Virus record (IMG/VR): IMGVR_UViG_3300029448_000048
Coordinates: 19,613 to 55,942 of that record
Length of the DNA: 36,330 bases
Direction: 5' to 3' (one strand)
Origin: a virus
Shown one piece after another: positions 1 through 7,568 of the stretch. The notes below the pieces were generated by a model. The model was not told the origin of the DNA. It did no database searches and saw only the letters and a program-made list of their open reading frames with translations. Position 1 is the first letter of the stretch. Each line of letters opens with the position of its first letter. Position numbers and translations under genes: made by a program.

Positions 1-555
<555 letters not shown>

Positions 556-588
556 TCATTTTCCTTTTTTTTTGTATTTCGCTAGTAG

Positions 589-594
589 ATTATA
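589..594 (-). promoter_or_regulatory. -10 box (TATAAT) for groEL
   Basis: TATAAT on the minus strand is preceded by TTTTTTAG and would start RNA near 582. This leaves a leader of about 27 nt that contains the AAGGAAAA ribosome site of groEL. The stretch 595-649 between it and the upstream small gene is nearly pure A/T. No CIRCE-type inverted repeat or heat-shock promoter is seen, so control is probably by phage timing rather than by host stress. Confidence 0.5.
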
Positions 595-649
595 CTAAAA
601 AATATAAAATTTAAAATTAAATTTTCGATAATCTATTCGGTTAATTTTT

Positions 650-796
650 TTATTGATAGTTACTACCGTCTTTAAACAGTATGTAAACAACGAAAGCGGT
701 AAGTAGATTAATGGACCAATTTTCATTACCACCAAATAGTCCTAAGCTTGCACTAAATAAGTTTAAGCCAACTGTAAACCACATTAATAACCTCAT
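650..796 (-). CDS. Small membrane protein, 48 aa
   Basis: This unrecognised 48-residue reading frame has two hydrophobic stretches, about residues 3-21 (LLMWFTVGLNLFSASLGLF) and 29-41 (INLLTAFVVYILF), joined by a short polar GGNENW loop. It is probably a small two-pass inner-membrane protein. The start is well supported: TAGGAGAATAT lies directly before the ATG, and the TAG of that ribosome site is the stop codon of the methyltransferase gene upstream, so the two are translationally coupled. T4-like phages carry many such tiny membrane proteins; no function can be given. Confidence 0.65.
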   Translation of the reverse strand: MRLLMWFTVGLNLFSASLGLFGGNENWSINLLTAFVVYILFKDGSNYQ

Positions 797-807
797 AATA
801 TATTCTC

Positions 808-1779
808 CTACTTGGTTACACCAATTAATTCTAACTCTTCATCTTTATATTGTATTCTTGCTTGATTATCTAAAACTTTGTATAAAAGAAAAGGACCTGT
901 TTTGTGATTTACAACACCTGTATAGACACTCTGTCCTTTTTCTATTGCTAGACCAAACTGCATCCAGTGATTAAAGTTTTTTGAGGAAATATCTGGTCCA
1001 TTATGTACGAACATTTCATCTCTACAGAATGCTCTCCAGTAAAATATCAGATAGTTATGTTTAGGTTCTTTTTTGACAGCTTCGGATATGTCGAAAGTGT
1101 TTTGTATTCCATAACCCTCAGGCCACTTATTAAAATACATTTCGTATAAACCATTATCTTTAACTGGTGTATCATCGATTCTTGTAAATCTTCCTGCTCT
1201 GATTGGTGAGAAACATGAGTCTTTCATTCCATCGAGATTAATAGGATAATCTTTTATAAATTCAATCTCTTTGTCTAACTCTGGAAAATAACATGTCGAC
1301 CAGTATATGTCCAGTCTATCAGGTATTGAAATACAGTTTGGGTATTTTTCGACCAGTTGAGCATATTCATAGGTCATCGTCCGTTCAACTCCGAAATCAC
1401 CTAAACACTCCGACACACACACATCAAAATAATCTTCATTTTGAGGAAGTTCAGATACATCAGTAACTACTTTCCAATTATAGTGTTCGTTATGGTTGGT
1501 TGAAACCATGTCACGAATAATACTATGTAAACTTTGCATCTCTTCAACAAACCAAACTTCTTTTGCACCACACATGAGTGCATATGTACCTAAGATTCCA
1601 GAACCGGCACCGAAGTCAACAACGATTTTATCCTTACAATGCTTTTTAATCTGTTTAAAAAAGGCGGTTGCTCTTAGTCGATCTTTCAACATACACATAT
1701 GTGATTCAAGTTGTTGGTATTCACCACTAAAATGTGAAAAAGCATGTTTACTAAATACTGTATTTTCATAGACACTCAT
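808..1779 (-). CDS. PRMT-type protein arginine methyltransferase, 323 aa
   Basis: This is a SAM-dependent methyltransferase with the full signature of the protein arginine methyltransferase family, rare in bacteria and phages. Visible in order: an N-terminal helix region like the PRMT YFxxY segment (FSHFSGEYQQL, ending HMCMLKDRLR); SAM motif I VVDFGAGSGILG at 53-64; the acidic ribose-binding turn FVEE at 77-80; the double-E loop SECLGDFGVE at 123-132 (E124 and E132, one residue shorter than in PRMT1); IPDRLDIY after it, like the IFPDRATLY region; and a THW-like loop NHW at 270-272. The ATG at 1779 is chosen over an in-frame TTG at 1794 because a TATAAT box sits 6 nt before the ATG and no ribosome site is visible. 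It would methylate arginine guanidino groups, perhaps on host or virion proteins; the substrate is unknown. Confidence 0.85.
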   Translation of the reverse strand: MSVYENTVFSKHAFSHFSGEYQQLESHMCMLKDRLRATAFFKQIKKHCKDKIVVDFGAGSGILGTYALMCGAKEVWFVEEMQSLHSIIRDMVSTNHNEHYNWKVVTDVSELPQNEDYFDVCVSECLGDFGVERTMTYEYAQLVEKYPNCISIPDRLDIYWSTCYFPELDKEIEFIKDYPINLDGMKDSCFSPIRAGRFTRIDDTPVKDNGLYEMYFNKWPEGYGIQNTFDISEAVKKEPKHNYLIFYWRAFCRDEMFVHNGPDISSKNFNHWMQFGLAIEKGQSVYTGVVNHKTGPFLLYKVLDNQARIQYKDEELELIGVTK

Positions 1780-1785
1780 ACGACT

Positions 1786-1791
1786 ATTATA
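1786..1791 (-). promoter_or_regulatory. -10 box 6 nt before the PRMT start
   Basis: TATAAT is followed by AGTCGT and the ATG at 1779. If used as a sigma70-type -10, RNA would begin at or next to the start codon, giving a leaderless message; no Shine-Dalgarno sequence is present. The box follows directly on the terminator at 1811-1841, consistent with a fresh transcription unit. Confidence 0.5.
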
Positions 1792-1810
1792 CAAACTGTT
1801 TTATATTTTT

Positions 1811-1841
1811 ATAAAAAAAGGAGCGTCAAAATACACTCCTT
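1811..1841 (-). terminator. Rho-independent terminator
   Basis: On the minus strand an 8-bp stem (AAGGAGTG pairing with CGCTCCTT, one G-U pair) with an 8-nt loop is followed by a T-run. It lies 20 bases past the stop of the 92-aa gene and ends its transcription before the methyltransferase unit. Confidence 0.8.
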
Positions 1842-1863
1842 CAGAGGTTATTTATCAATGAGT

Positions 1864-2142
1864 TTAAAATGGATATTCTCCAGAATAATAATTATCTCGT
1901 GGATCATTTGACCAATTAACGTAACTTCCGAATAAATAATCAAATGCATTTAAGAATTTACAATACACAGATTCTATGCTCTCGTAAGAATCAAATGTTC
2001 TTTTTAAATATAAATCGACAAGTTCATCATCAATATCCAACTGCGAAGTCCAAGTTTTAGCCAGAACATAAAGCTGATCTAACGACCACTCATTAAAATC
2101 TATATCTTTCTTTTCCGGTAAATTTAAAAGTTTCTTTTTCAT
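1864..2142 (-). CDS. Hypothetical protein, 92 aa
   Basis: This unrecognised small acidic protein is rich in aromatic residues. It begins with a basic MKKKLLNLPEKK segment, then a probably helical middle (DQLYVLAKTW, DDELVDLYLKRTF) and an aromatic tail (NWSNDPRDNYYSGEYPF). The AAGGACTAAA before the ATG supports the start. It lies between a hairpin (2184-2203) and a terminator (1811-1841), so it may be its own short unit or be reached by read-through from the AAA/VWA trio. No function can be inferred. Confidence 0.6.
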   Translation of the reverse strand: MKKKLLNLPEKKDIDFNEWSLDQLYVLAKTWTSQLDIDDELVDLYLKRTFDSYESIESVYCKFLNAFDYLFGSYVNWSNDPRDNYYSGEYPF

Positions 2143-2183
2143 TTTAGTCCTTACGGTGGAATTTTCCTTAACTTTAAAGAATT

Positions 2184-2203
2184 AGGGAGGTTTTACCCTC
2201 CCT
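2184..2203. terminator. GC-rich hairpin after the DUF3150-like gene
   Basis: AGGGAGG pairs with CCTCCCT around a 6-nt loop. A clean T-run follows only on the plus strand (GAGTTTTTTG); on the minus strand, where the genes lie, the 3' flank is AATTCTTT. It may be a weak terminator or an RNA-processing or stability hairpin for the upstream minus-strand messages, or a terminator for antisense RNA. Confidence 0.5.
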
Positions 2204-2231
2204 TGAGTTTTTTGTTTCTTTCATTATGAGG

Positions 2232-3098
2232 TTAAAAGGTGATTTCATCTAATGTCTCAAGTATCTCTTTCGACTTGTTTTTAAGATTAGACTTAACTTG
2301 TGACGACTCTTTGATCAGGTCGCTGTCTGTTCCGGCAATCTCTTTCTTGATCAACTCGGCAACATCGTTTAACTTCTTATCTTCTAGAATGTTTAAACTC
2401 ACAACTGAATCAGTCAACTCAGACAGGTTTTGTAACGCTCGCTTGTATCGACTTCCTTCGGTCTCAGTTTTCTTTAAGATGCCTTCAACAGACTTCTTGA
2501 GATTTGCTACCAACTCACCTTGAGCGGACTTCAAATTCGACTCATACTCACGAATTGTTTCTGCCTTGATCGTCTCAAGTTCGGCATCGGTCAAACCTTC
2601 AATTCGAAGGTCAGTCATATCGGTGATAGGTTCGAAGAACAACACCGCATTGAATCGGTCCATAATGTCTTCTTTCTCAGGAAAAGAATCTGAACGGTAA
2701 AGATCACCTAATCGTCTTTGAGCCATCTCTTGAAGAATTTCATAGTTCATGTAAATTTCATCATAAACATAGGAACGAAACGCCTCTACTCGCTTTTGAA
2801 TCTCTTTGTTCAAAGCGGGATAATCTTTGGCGGGCATAATACGATAACCACCGTCTTGGAAAGGAAGACTAGCTTTCGCAACCGCTTTACGAATACCGAT
2901 TGAATGCTCACGAATCTCTTTCTGAACCGATTTCGGAAACATACTCACACCGACATTAATCGCATCTGCATCGGCAGAGTTATTACTGGCCAGTTCGTAC
3001 TGACCATCAGTTGACTTCACATTACCGTTGAAAGATGAAACTCGAATGCGAGTCTTAACTAACTTTTTGATAACAGAAGTAGCATCAATTTTACTCAT
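2232..3098 (-). CDS. DUF3150-like coiled-coil partner of the AAA/VWA pair, 288 aa
   Basis: The protein is mainly helical and charged, without membrane segments. Its second half (about residues 165-288) is rich in K/E heptad-like stretches such as LVANLKKSVEGILKKTE and LKNKSKEILETLDEI. Length, helical character and position next to a MoxR-type ATPase and a VWA metallopeptidase-like gene recall DUF3150 proteins, which accompany such pairs in some phages and integrative elements; this is from memory of gene context, not a search. The start at 3098 is preferred over the upstream ATG at 3170: AGAGG lies 5 nt before it, and the upstream ATG falls inside the predicted promoter (3159-3187). It may be an adaptor or substrate-binding subunit of the complex. 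Confidence 0.65.
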   Translation of the reverse strand: MSKIDATSVIKKLVKTRIRVSSFNGNVKSTDGQYELASNNSADADAINVGVSMFPKSVQKEIREHSIGIRKAVAKASLPFQDGGYRIMPAKDYPALNKEIQKRVEAFRSYVYDEIYMNYEILQEMAQRRLGDLYRSDSFPEKEDIMDRFNAVLFFEPITDMTDLRIEGLTDAELETIKAETIREYESNLKSAQGELVANLKKSVEGILKKTETEGSRYKRALQNLSELTDSVVSLNILEDKKLNDVAELIKKEIAGTDSDLIKESSQVKSNLKNKSKEILETLDEITF

Positions 3099-3158
3099 TT
3101 TAACCTCTTTCTTTTTTTGAATTTTCAAATTTAATTTCTCACTCATCGTTATATTAGG

Positions 3159-3187
3159 AATATAGGACATTTCCTTCGGAATGTCAA
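3159..3187 (-). promoter_or_regulatory. Sigma70-type promoter of the DUF3150-like gene
   Basis: TTGACA (3182-3187), a 17-nt spacer and TATATT (3159-3164) form a near-consensus promoter overlapping the last codons of the ATPase gene. The spacer contains the small inverted repeat TTCC-GAA-GGAA. RNA would start near 3152, giving a leader of about 54 nt before the ATG at 3098. Confidence 0.75.
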
Positions 3188-4239
3188 TTACTTATTTCAG
3201 CTAATTTCGATAATTTTGTGTAGCTTGGACAAACACATGACTCTGGGTTTTTCTCAGACATCATCGCTAAGATCGTTGCCTTGTATTCAGCAGGTAGTCT
3301 CATCGCATACTGATAAACCTTCTCACAAAGGTCGGTGTCATCTTTGGCATACTCAACCAAGCCAGTAGTCACGGCAAACAATACTGAAGGCTCGTAATCG
3401 ATTCTGGCATTATCAGGGTCAGCAACGATTTGGTCAGGAGTTTCCGCTTCTTTGTAAAGGTCGATAAACGCCTTGTACTGAATCGAAGCGGGAACACCGA
3501 TTAGACCAGCCATCACTGGAAGCATAATGTCCTTGGTTTCAAAGTTGAAACCTTTGTTGATTGAAGTGACAACTCGGTCAACGAAGTCGAGTGAACGCCT
3601 TGTGGCGAAACTTTGGTCTTCAAAATCTTCATCAGCTTCTAACACTTGGTGGCCAGCAAACTTGTCGAATGCCCGTCTTTCGGGTGAGATACCATTCTCA
3701 CTTGCCCACTTGTCATAAGACTCATTATCACCGGAAATGTACAGCATACATAAACGGTTGATGGCAGCCTTAGATAAAGGAGTTGTATACATGTCACTCG
3801 AACCGTTCATAGCACCGACAAAGACAACTTTATCCGAAATCTTTTCGTTAGCAATCTTACGACCAAGTAAAATGTTTAGAATCACGTTCTGTAACATCTG
3901 GTCACAACGGTCAAGTTCATCAAAGAAAATCACCGTCAAAGGGTCATCTTCTTTCGCATCTCTCTCAAGAGGAATCCATTCAGCACAAACTTCATGGACA
4001 CGACCTTCAACTTCTTTAGGAAGAGAGAAGTTTGAAATATCCATCTGAGACAGAATACGAGTCTCAAGGACAGCATTGATACCGTTCTTGTTTAACGCAC
4101 CCACAAAATCTTCGATAGCGGTAGTTTTACCACAACCAACAGGACCGACAAGTACTGGTGGAATCTTAGATTTCATCAAAACAGCGATTGCCCGTTTGGC
4201 TTGCTGTGGTGTGATTTTCATAACTTTACTTTCACTCAT
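3184..4239 (-). CDS. MoxR/CobS-type AAA+ ATPase, 351 aa
   Basis: This AAA+ ATPase is of the MoxR/CobS class, ring-forming chaperone-like motors that act with VWA-domain partners to remodel proteins or insert metals. Walker A is GPVGCGKTT (about 32-40), Walker B VIFFDELDR (about 104-112), and sensor 1 lies in VVFVGAMNGSSD, followed by an arginine-containing SKAAINRLCML segment that fits the sensor-2/arginine-finger side. The C-terminal 150 residues are helical and end with two cysteines (ESCVCPSY). The start has GAGGTTAT upstream and its own promoter at 4271-4299. Its neighbours, a VWA metallopeptidase-like gene before it and a coiled-coil gene after it, point to a three-part complex. The substrate is unknown. 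Confidence 0.85.
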   Translation of the reverse strand: MSESKVMKITPQQAKRAIAVLMKSKIPPVLVGPVGCGKTTAIEDFVGALNKNGINAVLETRILSQMDISNFSLPKEVEGRVHEVCAEWIPLERDAKEDDPLTVIFFDELDRCDQMLQNVILNILLGRKIANEKISDKVVFVGAMNGSSDMYTTPLSKAAINRLCMLYISGDNESYDKWASENGISPERRAFDKFAGHQVLEADEDFEDQSFATRRSLDFVDRVVTSINKGFNFETKDIMLPVMAGLIGVPASIQYKAFIDLYKEAETPDQIVADPDNARIDYEPSVLFAVTTGLVEYAKDDTDLCEKVYQYAMRLPAEYKATILAMMSEKNPESCVCPSYTKLSKLAEISN

Positions 4240-4270
4240 AATTTTTTATAACCTCACTTTCAATACCTGG

Positions 4271-4299
4271 AATATATCCTATTTTAATAAAATTGTCAA
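4271..4299 (-). promoter_or_regulatory. Sigma70-type promoter of the AAA+ ATPase gene
   Basis: TTGACA (4294-4299), a 17-nt spacer ending in ATAGGA, and TATATT (4271-4276) match the promoter of the next gene in box sequence and spacing. The -10 lies inside the near-palindrome GGATATATTCC. RNA would start near 4264. Confidence 0.75.
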
Positions 4300-4307
4300 C
4301 AACTATT

Positions 4308-5636
4308 TTACTTAACATGAATTGTTTTTCCCACCTCACCTTTGAGCCTTGAGGTTGACAACCACAGACAGTCAATACCTTTTAGGTCTTTTTTGAAAGA
4401 CTTAGGACCTGGGTCATCTTGGTGCCAGTCCCACTCAAATTCGAGATCAGTCATTACGACCATTAACTTTGGTTTTTGTTTGAGGGTTTTAAGTTTGTCA
4501 ACAACACATTGAAACTTAGTACCACCTCGACCAACCATTTCAACCTCTTCAAGATTTGTATTTTTCGTGATTGTTCTTTCATCACGAACCTCTGTATCGA
4601 ACTGCCATAAATCGTAACTATCTAATGACATCAAGGCATTTTGACCTTCCGTTAAGGTCGCATCAAAATCATCTTGTCGCATAGAGCAGGATGTATCCAT
4701 AACAAATAGAATATCACCTGGTGTTTTTACTTGTCGAGTAGGCATAATAAAATTACTACGAACTCGTCTCGAAGGAACTAACCAGTTATAACCAGCTTTT
4801 TTCTGAGACGACAAATAGTTTCGAAGAAGAACCTTCCAGTTTACTTCACCTTTTCCTGTTAGTTCGTTTATCTTTTCTTTTATAGAACTTGGAACATGGT
4901 CACCGGATTCTTGAGCGGCCGCTATCGCCTGCATTATCATTGAGTTAGCTTCTTGTTCAGCCTCTTCTAAATCATCAGGTTCACAAGCTTCAAATTCACC
5001 AAAAGTATTTGTAGTATCCGAACCTACTTCAGTATCATCAGAACTTTCTTCGTCAGAACTTTCACTATCACTACCTGAAGAGTCATCACTTGAATCATCG
5101 GAGGAATCACCGTTTGAACTCGATGAATCGCCTGGGTCAGTTGCTACTGAATATTCTTCTGTCTCATTTTCTTGAGACTCATCTGACTGATTTTCTTTTT
5201 CCTCTTCTTTTTTCTTTTGAATTAAATCGTAATAATACTCAGCACTCTTACCGAAAGGATAGTCGCTGTAATCACCTCTACCGGGAAGAAGAGCATCTTC
5301 TGGGAAACCGTCTAAATCAAAAATCTCACAGTTGAGTGCTAGGTCGGCCGCCACATTATAATCACGGTGATTATAGTTTTTGATTTTTGAACCTCTTAAG
5401 TGGTGCTTAAACACAAGGTGTAAAATCTCATGCATCAAAATAACTTTTGTGGTTGAAAACTTTAGAGAACTTGCAAAATCTGGATTGTAAAGCAACTCTT
5501 TTGAGTTGATTGCAAACGTATTGATCTTTTTAGTCTCTACTAACTTGAGTCGTAATAAAATACTAGCGTAGAACGGCTCTGTCTTAATTAGTGACATCCT
5601 CGCTTCTTTTACAATGTCTTTAATGTCGAAACTCAT
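4308..5636 (-). CDS. Metallopeptidase-like VWA protein (DUF2201 type), 442 aa
   Basis: This two-domain protein is of the kind paired with MoxR ATPases. The N-terminal half has a zincin-type HEILH motif (about residues 69-73 from this start) inside VILMHEILHLVFKHH, as in DUF2201_N putative metallopeptidases. A long acidic Ser/Asp/Glu linker (about 140-225) follows, then a VWA-like domain with a MIDAS DTSCS (about 314-318), GGTKF and MTDLEFEW carrying the other metal-site residues. The start at 5636 is chosen because a promoter -10 (5659-5664) overlaps the earlier in-frame ATG at 5660, and GAGAGAT lies just before 5636; starting at 5660 would add 8 residues. It probably acts with the ATPase next door, either as a real protease or as a metal-dependent adaptor. 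Confidence 0.85.
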   Translation of the reverse strand: MSFDIKDIVKEARMSLIKTEPFYASILLRLKLVETKKINTFAINSKELLYNPDFASSLKFSTTKVILMHEILHLVFKHHLRGSKIKNYNHRDYNVAADLALNCEIFDLDGFPEDALLPGRGDYSDYPFGKSAEYYYDLIQKKKEEEKENQSDESQENETEEYSVATDPGDSSSSNGDSSDDSSDDSSGSDSESSDEESSDDTEVGSDTTNTFGEFEACEPDDLEEAEQEANSMIMQAIAAAQESGDHVPSSIKEKINELTGKGEVNWKVLLRNYLSSQKKAGYNWLVPSRRVRSNFIMPTRQVKTPGDILFVMDTSCSMRQDDFDATLTEGQNALMSLDSYDLWQFDTEVRDERTITKNTNLEEVEMVGRGGTKFQCVVDKLKTLKQKPKLMVVMTDLEFEWDWHQDDPGPKSFKKDLKGIDCLWLSTSRLKGEVGKTIHVK

Positions 5637-5658
5637 ATCTCTCTCACTTTCTACAGAC

Positions 5659-5687
5659 ATCTTATCCTAGATATGGCGGAAAGTCAA
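5659..5687 (-). promoter_or_regulatory. Sigma70-type promoter of the VWA gene
   Basis: TTGACT (5682-5687), a 17-nt spacer starting TTCCG and ending CTAGGA, and TAAGAT (5659-5664) repeat the layout seen before the other two genes of the trio. The -10 is weaker. The box begins 3 bases after the stop of the glycosyltransferase-like gene. Confidence 0.55.
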
Positions 5688-5690
5688 CAG

Positions 5691-6386
5691 TTAAATTGAG
5701 ATATTTTTAAGGTCGTCTATTAAGTAAAAATCCCAACTGGGATGAACTCTTTCTTCAATAGCTTGTATATTTTGATTTTTACATAAGACTCTTGCACCAC
5801 ACATAGCACCGAAATAAGGTACAAAACCCTCGGGTGATATAATTGTATAAGCGGATGCTAATATATCAACCAATTCTTGAATGCTTGTTTTATTATACAA
5901 AGAGTTTCTATATTTTGAATACTTCTGTTCATCATCTCCACTACCTACTATATAAGTATCTGGGTATCTAGACATGAATTCCTCTATTTCTTGCTCACTA
6001 AATTCTTTCTTTCCGTAATCGACACCGCCCGATCTTGGATTTAAAACTATGTTTACATCAACAGCATTGTGATTTATTTCAGGAAAAGGTTCTATAACCC
6101 AAGAGTCTTCATCTCCTGGGTTTTTATCCGACCAACCTGTTCCAAGAAACATGTCAAATTCATCTCGGTGTTCTTTTTGCCAGTCCCAAGAGTCAACCGT
6201 TATTACTTCGTTTGATATGTTCTGTGAATTGTAAAATTTATGTATGACCTCATTGAGCGAGTCATTTCGTGTTCTTATATGAGTTACATGAACATTCGAT
6301 AATTCATCTTTTGTAAAAACTGCATGAAGTTTTGCAAAAGATAGTGCTGAGTCTCCGAATCCACCGCTTGTTAAAGCTTTTACCAT
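5691..6386 (-). CDS. GT9-like (heptosyltransferase-type) glycosyltransferase, 231 aa
   Basis: The protein resembles family 9 glycosyltransferases (ADP-heptose transferases of the LPS core) in its plan: an N-terminal glycine turn (TSGGFGDSALSFAKLHA), a middle VNIVLNPRSGG at the start of the second domain, VGSGDDEQKY, and a C-terminal TSIQELVDILASAYTIISPEGFVPYFGAMCGARVLC, which matches the donor-binding part where heptosyltransferases read roughly sL.elaali..a.l.i..dsG..H.A.a.g. It is shorter than typical members (about 330-350 aa). It overlaps the upstream GT2-like gene by 7 nt, so the two are made together. It could modify host LPS or a phage glycan; the sugar is unknown. Confidence 0.65.
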   Translation of the reverse strand: MVKALTSGGFGDSALSFAKLHAVFTKDELSNVHVTHIRTRNDSLNEVIHKFYNSQNISNEVITVDSWDWQKEHRDEFDMFLGTGWSDKNPGDEDSWVIEPFPEINHNAVDVNIVLNPRSGGVDYGKKEFSEQEIEEFMSRYPDTYIVGSGDDEQKYSKYRNSLYNKTSIQELVDILASAYTIISPEGFVPYFGAMCGARVLCKNQNIQAIEERVHPSWDFYLIDDLKNISI

Positions 6387-7222
6387 TTTGGGTTATACCT
6401 TTTTCTAAAGTCATCTATACTATGTAATGTCTTATTCATTATATGATGTGGATGTTCGCCTTTATGTTCAAATAATAACCCATCATTTGTAATAAAATCA
6501 CTTATCTGGAAAGGTGTTCTATGTCCAAACATTTGTTCATTTTTATCTACCCATGTTTCCTGATCATTCAAATCAAATTTTAAATATACTTCATCCATCC
6601 ACTGAACTTTGTAGTTTTGCTCTGTTGGATATTCTGTTTCCCAGAACGCTCTCTTACAATATGGATCGAGTAATAAACTATAGTGATACATGTAACTATC
6701 ATGTTTGAAAACATTTTCTTTTGGTCTGTTCCATCTTTGGAGGGGAACATAATGATCGGACTTATCAGTAATTTTAAAAAGTCTTCGTCTGTCATTCAAC
6801 AGATAGTTTTGCATATTAATATAAAAGAACTTTTCTTTTGTTTCCACACAATCGTAGTCAGAATCGAATATGTTCTTTTTAATGTCTTCCCAATCTTCCT
6901 TGAAATAAAACTCATCACAATCCAATAACCACACCCAGTTGCCAACTTCAAAGTTATCACTAGCTTGAAGCATGGCATTTAGTGTGGGTGTCTTAGATTC
7001 GTAATGTGTTCCACCAAAGTATGTTGGTACATATTTTACTTTTTTATTATCAAGATACAAACTTACTGTCTTGTAAGTGTCATCTTCAAAATGTTTTACG
7101 GCATCGGAATGATAACCAACGGACACAATAACTTCGTCACAATATTCTTGTGCTTGCTCAAGTGCTGGTCCTATAAATTCCTGACAAGCCCATGCGTTAA
7201 TAAGTCCGATTACTTTATTCAT
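6380..7222 (-). CDS. GT2-like glycosyltransferase, 280 aa
   Basis: This is a GT-A-fold glycosyltransferase of the family 2 type. The N-terminal beta strand and turn (KVIGLINAWACQEFIGPALEQA...DEVIVSVGYHSD) are followed by WVWLLDCDEFYF (about 97-106), with D101/D103 as the metal-binding DxD. The C-terminal half is rich in Trp, Tyr and His (LFKITDK, HKGEHPHHIMNK). It lacks membrane segments, so it probably works in the cytoplasm on a soluble or peripheral acceptor. The start ATG overlaps the stop of the FlbD-like gene (TAATG), and the end overlaps the GT9-like gene by 7 nt, making a translationally coupled set. Confidence 0.75.
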   Translation of the reverse strand: MNKVIGLINAWACQEFIGPALEQAQEYCDEVIVSVGYHSDAVKHFEDDTYKTVSLYLDNKKVKYVPTYFGGTHYESKTPTLNAMLQASDNFEVGNWVWLLDCDEFYFKEDWEDIKKNIFDSDYDCVETKEKFFYINMQNYLLNDRRRLFKITDKSDHYVPLQRWNRPKENVFKHDSYMYHYSLLLDPYCKRAFWETEYPTEQNYKVQWMDEVYLKFDLNDQETWVDKNEQMFGHRTPFQISDFITNDGLLFEHKGEHPHHIMNKTLHSIDDFRKRYNPKW

Positions 7223-7476
7223 TAATCTTCCAGTCGCTTCATGATGTGTGATGTCTCACCTAGATTAATAATTCTTTCTACAATCTCATCATAACTTCCT
7301 ACAACTGTGAGTTCTTTACCACATCTCAATCTGATTTCTGCACGGTTAGGAGACTTTGTTGATGTTTTAACATTAAGTCCATCGATAGCAATTAAACGTC
7401 TATTTTCAGGTACTTTTAATTCATTTGTAGGTTTGTTCCATTCTTGAATTGGAATAGTGTATACTTCAATAAACAT
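7222..7476 (-). CDS. FlbD-like small protein, 84 aa
   Basis: The pattern AEIRLRCGKELTVVGSYDEIVERIINLG in the second half resembles small FlbD-type proteins, a compact beta fold with ..I.l..Gk.i.V.es..ev...I; the first half (FIEVYTIPIQEW... RRLIAIDGLNV) adds another strand pair. The role in phage is unknown. The ribosome site is AAAGGA, 7 nt before the ATG. It is coupled by TAATG to the GT2-like gene and lies 11 nt after a 26-aa membrane peptide gene. Confidence 0.6.
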   Translation of the reverse strand: MFIEVYTIPIQEWNKPTNELKVPENRRLIAIDGLNVKTSTKSPNRAEIRLRCGKELTVVGSYDEIVERIINLGETSHIMKRLED

Positions 7477-7487
7477 ATTATTGTCCT

Positions 7488-7568
7488 TTACTTTTGTTGT
7501 GTCTTAAGTATATATGTAGCAAAAACGGCTACAGCGATTACCATCATAATTATATCAATACTTGTCAT
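7488..7568 (-). CDS. 26-aa single-span membrane peptide
   Basis: The sequence starts MTSIDIIMMVIAVAVFATYI and ends LKTQQK: one hydrophobic span followed by a basic-polar tail. There is no ribosome site; instead TATAAT lies 5 nt before the ATG, the same spacing as before several larger genes here. It sits at the head of the FlbD/GT2/GT9 set. The codons for AVAVF form one arm of a 14-bp inverted repeat with 7585-7598. It is probable but not proven. Confidence 0.5.
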   Translation of the reverse strand: MTSIDIIMMVIAVAVFATYILKTQQK

